A stretch of DNA of 64,000 nucleotides from Congeria kusceri (lineage: Eukaryota > Mollusca > Bivalvia > Myida > Dreissenidae). The notes under the pieces are model-generated. The model saw nothing but the letters and a program-made list of their open reading frames with translations. It ran no database searches and was not told the DNA's origin. Shown here in pieces: positions 58,541-64,000 of the stretch (positions are counted from its first letter, which is position 1; every line of letters starts with the position of its first letter). The stretch spans positions 3,801,701 to 3,865,700 of the forward strand of contig CM051026.1 of NCBI GenBank assembly GCA_027627225.1, read 5' to 3'. A program made the position numbers and the translations under genes.

Positions 58541-58814
58541 ATATGATCGGAACTAAACTGCTTGCCAGAGGTCTTGAAGCGCGTTCTGTCCAGGTCACCC
58601 TACGTCCTCAAGGCCGATTGGTCTGCCATTCCTGCCTCGTTCTGAACACGTGGAACTGTCGTCTGCATGAATTGTCGTCTGCACCTCTGCAGAGCTCCTT
58701 GTCACGCTTTCCATTGCAAGTCTACAAACCAGAAACCAGTGACGCCTATTGACCGTCATGCCATCACCATCACCGTCCTTCTCCGTGTATACTGGTACAC
58801 GTGTACCGTTGTTA

Positions 58815-59695
58815 CAGTTACGTGCGTGTCCGCCGATGAGCATGTATGAACATGTATGTGTCCGCCGATGAGCAAATTTGAACAAGTGTGTGTCCGCCAT
58901 GTCCGCACGTATGAACATGTGTTTGTCCGCATTTGAACATGAATGTGTTCGCCTTTGAGCGTATATGTGTCCGCCTATGAACGTGTATGTGTCCGCCCAT
59001 GAACATGTGTGTGTCCGCCGATGAACGTGTATGTGTTCACCTTTGAACGTGTATGTGTCCGCCGATGAACATGTATGCGTCCGCCGATGAACATGTGTAT
59101 GTCCGCCGATGAACGTGTATGTGTTCGCCTTTGAACGTGTATGTGTCCGCCTATAAACGTGTATGTGTCCGCCCTTGAACATGTGTTTGTCCGCCGATGA
59201 ACGTGTATGTGTTCGCCTTTGAACGTGTATGTGTCCGCCTATAAACGTGTATGTGTCCGCCCTTGAACATGTGTTTGTCCGCCGATGAACGTGTATGTGT
59301 TCGCCTTTGAACGTGTATGTGTCCGCCTATAAACGTGTATGTGTCCGCCCTTGAACATGTGTTTGTCCGCCGATGAACGTGCATGTGTTATCTTTTGAAC
59401 GTGTATGTGTCCGCCGATGAACCAGTAAGTATCCGCCGGTGAACGTTTATGTGTCAGCCGATGAACGTGTATGTGTCCGCCGATGAATGTGTATGTGTCA
59501 GCCTATGAATGTGTATGTGTCCGCCTATGAACGTGTATGTGTTCGCCTTTAACGTGTTTGTGTCCGCCTGTGAACGTGTATGTGTTCGCCGATGAACGTG
59601 TACGTGTCCGCCGATGACTATGTATGCATCCGCCGATGAACATGTGTGTGTCCGCCCATGAACGTGTATGCGTTCGCCTTTGACCAGTTATCAAT
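58815..59695. repeat. 22-bp minisatellite (GTGTATGTGTCCGCCGATGAAC), about 40 units
   Basis: Units alternate between TCCGCCGATGAAC, TTCGCCTTTGAAC, TCCGCCTATAAAC and TCCGCCCTTGAAC. At 59151, 59239 and 59327 the order of four variants repeats exactly, an 88-bp higher-order unit in three copies. Reverse-strand frames with HIHVHRRTHT-type peptides arise because 3 x 22 bp gives a 22-codon period. Confidence 0.92.
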
Positions 59696-59699
59696 AAAC

Positions 59700-59950
59700 G
59701 TGTTTAGCCATTATTTTTCTATTTTCAATGATGACTTACTTGTTTCTCCCTGTCATTTAAAGTCATAAATGACTCTTGTTAACTCGATACACTGTCCCGG
59801 TCCGTCCTATAGGGACGCCACAGCCACCTGACCGCTACCCGTCTGCAGGGACACGAACTGGTCATTGTGAATTGTACTATGTGACAATTTCAGTCCGAAA
59901 ACATTCATGAAGTGTAAACACGCTACATAAAAGGTCATCGGTCATCGGTT
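59700..59950. other. Spacer between minisatellite blocks
   Basis: Unique-looking sequence; nothing seen. Confidence 0.4.
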
Positions 59951-59954
59951 AAGT

Positions 59955-60120
59955 GCCTATGAACGTGTATGTGTTTGCCTATGAACGTGTATGTGTCCAA
60001 CGATGAACGTGTATGTGTCCAACGATGAACGTGTATGTGTCCAACGATACACGTGTATTTGTCCGCCTATAAACTTGTATGTGTCCGCATATGAACGTGT
60101 AAGTGTCCGCATATGATCGT
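59955..60120. repeat. 22-bp minisatellite, second block (about 7 units)
   Basis: Same family, with a local variant GTGTCCAACGATGAACGTGT repeated three times and GTGTCCGCATATGAACGTGT. It is separated from the main block by 260 bp. Confidence 0.85.
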
Positions 60121-60539
60121 GCGAACATTTGATAAGAGTTTCGACTTTATAACACGCATAACCAAAATACTTTCGAATATTAATAATCAGCAATATCTGC
60201 TAGGAACGTAAGTAAATTAAAACAAACTTCGGTGTCACACTGCGGCAGCGATTACTGGACTATGTTTACGTATCATATGTTGTGTCAAGAGTTCAAGGTG
60301 AGAAACTAATTTAGAAACAGTTTTCTTGGTTGATTTTCGGAAAAATAAATTAAAATCAGTTTGAGCATCAATGTGCGTCGAAGTCCGATTTTTGAAGTGG
60401 ACATGTTCCCTTATTAAAATATATTGACTGCTTATGAGTAAACAGTAATGTAATTGATGTAGAATAAACACTCGCCCATGAGAAATCATGACAATTATCA
60501 TTTATTCGAGCACTGATTATTGTTAGCCAGCATTATTGA

Positions 60540-60560
60540 GGTTAGGGTTAGGGTTTAGGA
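60540..60560 (+). repeat. Interstitial telomere-like motif
   Basis: GGTTAGGGTTAGGGTTTAGG contains two to three TTAGGG units, the telomere repeat of most animals including molluscs. It is too short for a telomere. Confidence 0.7.
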
Positions 60561-60564
60561 TATT

Positions 60565-60865
60565 ACCGATGTGTTTTGCAAATGTATTCAGTTGCAGAAT
60601 CTTCAAGTTGAGCATTAAATAAAATGAAAAAAATCGCTACCTACCTACCCTAATTTATTGGTCATGTAACCTGAAACAAACATTTTTACGCCTAACTGGA
60701 TTGTGCAGAAAAAACAACTATTGAATATAATTTACACTCTGCTTAATTAATGTGTTTTTTATTTTCTTTAACATGGAATGCAGCTTTATTGTTTTTGGAG
60801 CGAACAACGTAATAAATTATGTTGATAAAATAACGTTTTTACAACTATATCAAGTTGGTTCACGG
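60565..60865. other. AT-rich spacer
   Basis: Nothing seen. Confidence 0.4.
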
Positions 60866-60867
60866 TT

Positions 60868-61872
60868 TTTTATGCCCCTACTTTTAGAGGGGAGGGGGTA
60901 TATAGATTTGCTGGCATAATATTCCGGCCAAGTTGAATAATCAAGCAAATCGCCTCAGGAATTGTGGAGTTATGACCATTGAATTATCTAAAATTACTTT
61001 AAATTAGCCTTTTGAGCTATTTTAACCTAGAGGAACAATGAACGCTAAGGCCAATTTCGAGAACTCTAGTTTGAAAATTTTCAAAATTATGCGCCTTTTT
61101 GCATTTAGAAATTTTATATGTAAAGCTACTTAGATAGATTCAATTTTTTCGGTAAGCTAGTTTCTCAGGAATGGCTGAAGGAACTTCATTTAAACTTAAA
61201 ACAGGTAGTCCCTATTTTAAAATGAACCCATAGGCCAATTTTGAGAACTCTAGATTGAAATGTTTCAAAAGTTTGGGCCTTTCTGCATTTAGACATTTTA
61301 CATTTAAAGCTAATTGGATATGTTAAAGTTTTTCGGTAGGCTAGTTTTTCAGGAATGACTTGAGGGATTTCATTCAAGCTTAACATATTTATACATCATA
61401 TTAAAATGAAGCCATTGACCAAGTTTGGTTATTCTCGTTTGAAATTTGTCAAAATTTTAGGCGTTTTATACTTAGACAATTTAAAGCTATTTGAATAGGT
61501 TACAGTTTTTTTGGTTAGCTAGTTTCTTAGAAAGGGGTTGAGGGATTTCATTTAAACATACATGTTTATTCCCCACGTGGGTGGGTTGGCGGCGTAAATT
61601 TTTAATTTCCACTCTCTTACTCGAGAATGAATCTCCATGCATACGCTTGAGGTAGGTTTGTTTGGTGTCAAGGTCAAGGTCACTGTTACTAATAATTGAA
61701 AAAAATGTTTCTGCTCTACAACTCGAGAACAGATTGAAATATTTTAATGAACCCCAATGTATAGATACCGTGCAGCGTAAAGATCCTAACAGTTTGTATT
61801 AGAAAAAATGCCAGTAACTCAGACAAGTACAAGAAAAGTCGAGCGCGGTGTTCTCCGACAGCTCTTGTTTTA
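60868..61872. repeat. Composite GGTCA-type repeat ending GACAGCTCTTGTT
   Basis: Starts ATGCCCCTACTTTTAGAGGG. 61010-61560 holds four to five units around 'TCAGGAATGGCTTGAGGGAT' and 'TTGTCAAAATTATGGGCC', related to 880-1140. 61600-61760 has one unit of the ~140-bp family (GTCAAGGTCAAGGTCACTGT). The right end matches that of the nested repeat at 30776. Confidence 0.65.
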
Positions 61873-61874
61873 CA

Positions 61875-64000
61875 TTTTATTTCAAATACGCTGTACTATT
61901 TTGGCAGCGAATAAGGTAAAAAAAAGTCTGAGTTACCCAGAAAAGTCCAGAATGCGTACCCTGGTTCGAGTAAAAAATTGTTAGAAATCTTAATATGTTG
62001 CCGAGAGCATCGAGCAACATACAAACTGATTAATTTTAACATGTGCAGTAAACGTGATATGGGAAGACATCATGTACATCGTCATTTACGTTGACATTAT
62101 TTTAAACCATTAAGAAACCATGTTTTGCACTAGTATGTTCAATGTATTTTCCATTTGGACAAAGACATTATGAATGTTTGCTGGCCGCCATTATTTAGGT
62201 TCCTAGAGAAATATTTAGTTTTATCTATATTCTAGTTAAAGCCTCAGTGACACATTCCCGATTTGTGCTGTCGTTCTTGAGCCAACAGCGTCCCGAATCA
62301 AATATGTCAAAAGTCGGGACTATAATGTGAGATTCGGGGCTCGAAATTAATTTTTTCGGCGTAGCTGTCTAAGATCACTTTTGACCCAGATTTTCTTGTG
62401 TGATAATTATGCAGCGGGAAAATTGAATTCCAATAGAATTGGGCAAATTTTCTCATTCTAGGGAATGCCAACTTCAAACAATGGTTTAACGTATACCAAT
62501 AACTGTTGCATATTTGGGGATTAAAAATTTACATAATTGTTTACATAAGCGGTTAAAATGCAGTTATAAACATATCTTCAACATATACTCTAGAACGTAG
62601 TCTAATTATGAACGTATTTTCTCATTGTATGCCATAAACAGAATGCTATATTCATTCACGTAACGAAATAACTATTTTGTTTAGCCTACATTTACATAAG
62701 CGTTACGCTCTATAAATAGCAATTGTGCAATGTTTCCATTCCTAAATCTCATTCACAGTGTTACCGTTCCATGTAGCCCATTGATTCTAGCGAGTTCATC
62801 ACATTCCAGAAACAGTAGTGTCATTCTAAAAATAGCGCGCGTAGCTAGCAACAGTTGTATAGCTGTGTTAATATACTCGTACGTGCATCAATAATAGCGT
62901 TCAGAGAATAATAAACCTAAAAATTTCAATAAATGGGGAATTTATATTTATAAAAAGATGCTACATTTTCTACAGATAAAATGTTATGAAAAAAGATTCG
63001 GAATACGTCGAATTGTTATTCGCGTAGCATGAAAACACAATTTGAAATACTAATTATACACAGGAACCACTGATATATAATATTTCTACTGATATAATTT
63101 AAAATCGTCATAGTCTAATGAATTGTTATGGTTGCGTTATCAAAAATAAAGTCTTAACAATTCAAAACTCGCCGAATATTCCCTTTTTATTGGGATACTC
63201 AGAATAAATGCTTATTTGACTTCAAATCGTCATTATATTAGATAACTAACCTGAATGGTATATTACCGGTACTATAAATAACTTTATAGACTCGTCTGAT
63301 ACATAATAATCTTAATTCAGTCCCGAAATTATGTTCTTACATTGTTAATTTGTTAAATTGGCTTGACAAATTCAGATAACACTTATGCAGACCTAAATTA
63401 TTTTGGTTATTCATATATCACTGGTGGAAACATGGAGCTGTATGATTGGTTTATTCACAGCATAGATATTAATTATAATTTTATTTAATTTTTAAATTAA
63501 TAAATTTATCTCAAATTAACTTTTGGGTCCGAGAAGTTTTCTTATAGTGTCCGAAAAATCTGGGGTCTAATAATATTGGTGGGGACCAAAAAATCTGGGG
63601 TCTGAGAAGTCACGTAGCTGATCATCTTGGCCGTCTGTTTAGGTCATTTTTAAATGACATCTCAATATTAATTTCAACGCCGATTGTCTTTTTTAAAGAT
63701 ATTCTTGTTTATCATAAGATGGCATACGGCAGCGTCCCGACAGCGTCCCGACAGAGTCCCGATAAATATTGTATACACTATCATTCCCGTTCCACCGGAT
63801 ATTGTCACGATACCGTCCCGATGCAGTCGAATCTATCCCGGCAGAGTCCCGACTTAACAATTCGGCTGAGTCTCCCGAATGTTAAGGGACAACCTTATCT
63901 GTCGGGAGTGCTCGGCCGATCACACCGAACGTGTCCAGATGATTCCCGATTCACAGGACAGCGTCCCAAAGCGTCCCGACAGCTCCCGACAGCGTTCCGA
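61875..64000. other. Non-genic end region with GTCCCGAC-rich repeats
   Basis: From about 62240 (CAGTGACACATTCCCGATTT) to 62345 and again from 63725 to the window end, short imperfect CAGCGTCCCGAC units appear, densest at 63725-63750 and 63960-64000. Between them is AT-rich sequence with no exon. The two GTCCCGAC blocks may be the two ends of one element cut by the window edge. Confidence 0.5.

Noticed and set aside
60540..60560. Telomere end
   Set aside because: Only two to three TTAGGG units, with ordinary sequence on both sides.

Overview
The window looks like animal nuclear DNA, most probably from a bivalve mollusc. The one well-formed gene encodes a RING-less, two-B-box, coiled-coil, beta-propeller protein, a type greatly expanded in bivalves. 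My impression, from memory and untested by any search, is that it and the repeats are closest to dreissenid mussels (Dreissena). The DNA is AT-rich and intron-bearing, with tRNA-derived SINEs, short inverted-repeat transposons, and arrays carrying a GGTCAAGGTCA-type motif in each unit. I see no bacterial operon, rRNA gene or CRISPR.

Layout. 1-20.5 kb: three eroded copies (A, B, C) of a segment carrying an EGF-like exon, interrupted by repeat insertions. A hAT element with an exact 8-bp target duplication (4805-5769), a second inverted-repeat element (6003-7372), 19-bp and 79-bp tandem arrays (7.9-9.6 kb) and a Harbinger-like MITE (11604-11995) lie between copies A and B. 21-21.7 kb: one or two orphan exon candidates. 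22.7-26.5 kb: the three-exon TRIM-like gene, 553 codons, with clean splice sites and matching phases. 27.2-29.5 kb: a frame-broken stretch that looks like a decayed coding sequence. 30-31.2 kb: a transposon with another repeat nested in it. 33-40 kb: a SINE, weak exon candidates, an 81-bp array and a tRNA-like cloverleaf. 41-44 kb: a 22-bp minisatellite and a short duplicated segment with a CRE/TATA arrangement. 45.9-50.6 kb: two inverted arrays of one 61-bp unit forming the arms of a 4.7-kb structure whose interior holds a decayed coding tract. 51-60 kb: microsatellites, a transposon with a 5-bp target duplication, a 24-bp array of about 43 units, the second CRE/TATA copy, and more 22-bp minisatellite. 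60-64 kb: an interstitial telomere-like motif, another GGTCA-type repeat and a repeat-rich end.

The genes do not form a pathway. The TRIM-like gene is the only locus I would call probably functional. Most of the rest is repeats and remnants. The observations most worth following are the inverted-array element, the nested and precisely bounded transposons, the conserved CRE/TATA duplication, and the shared minisatellite core at several loci.
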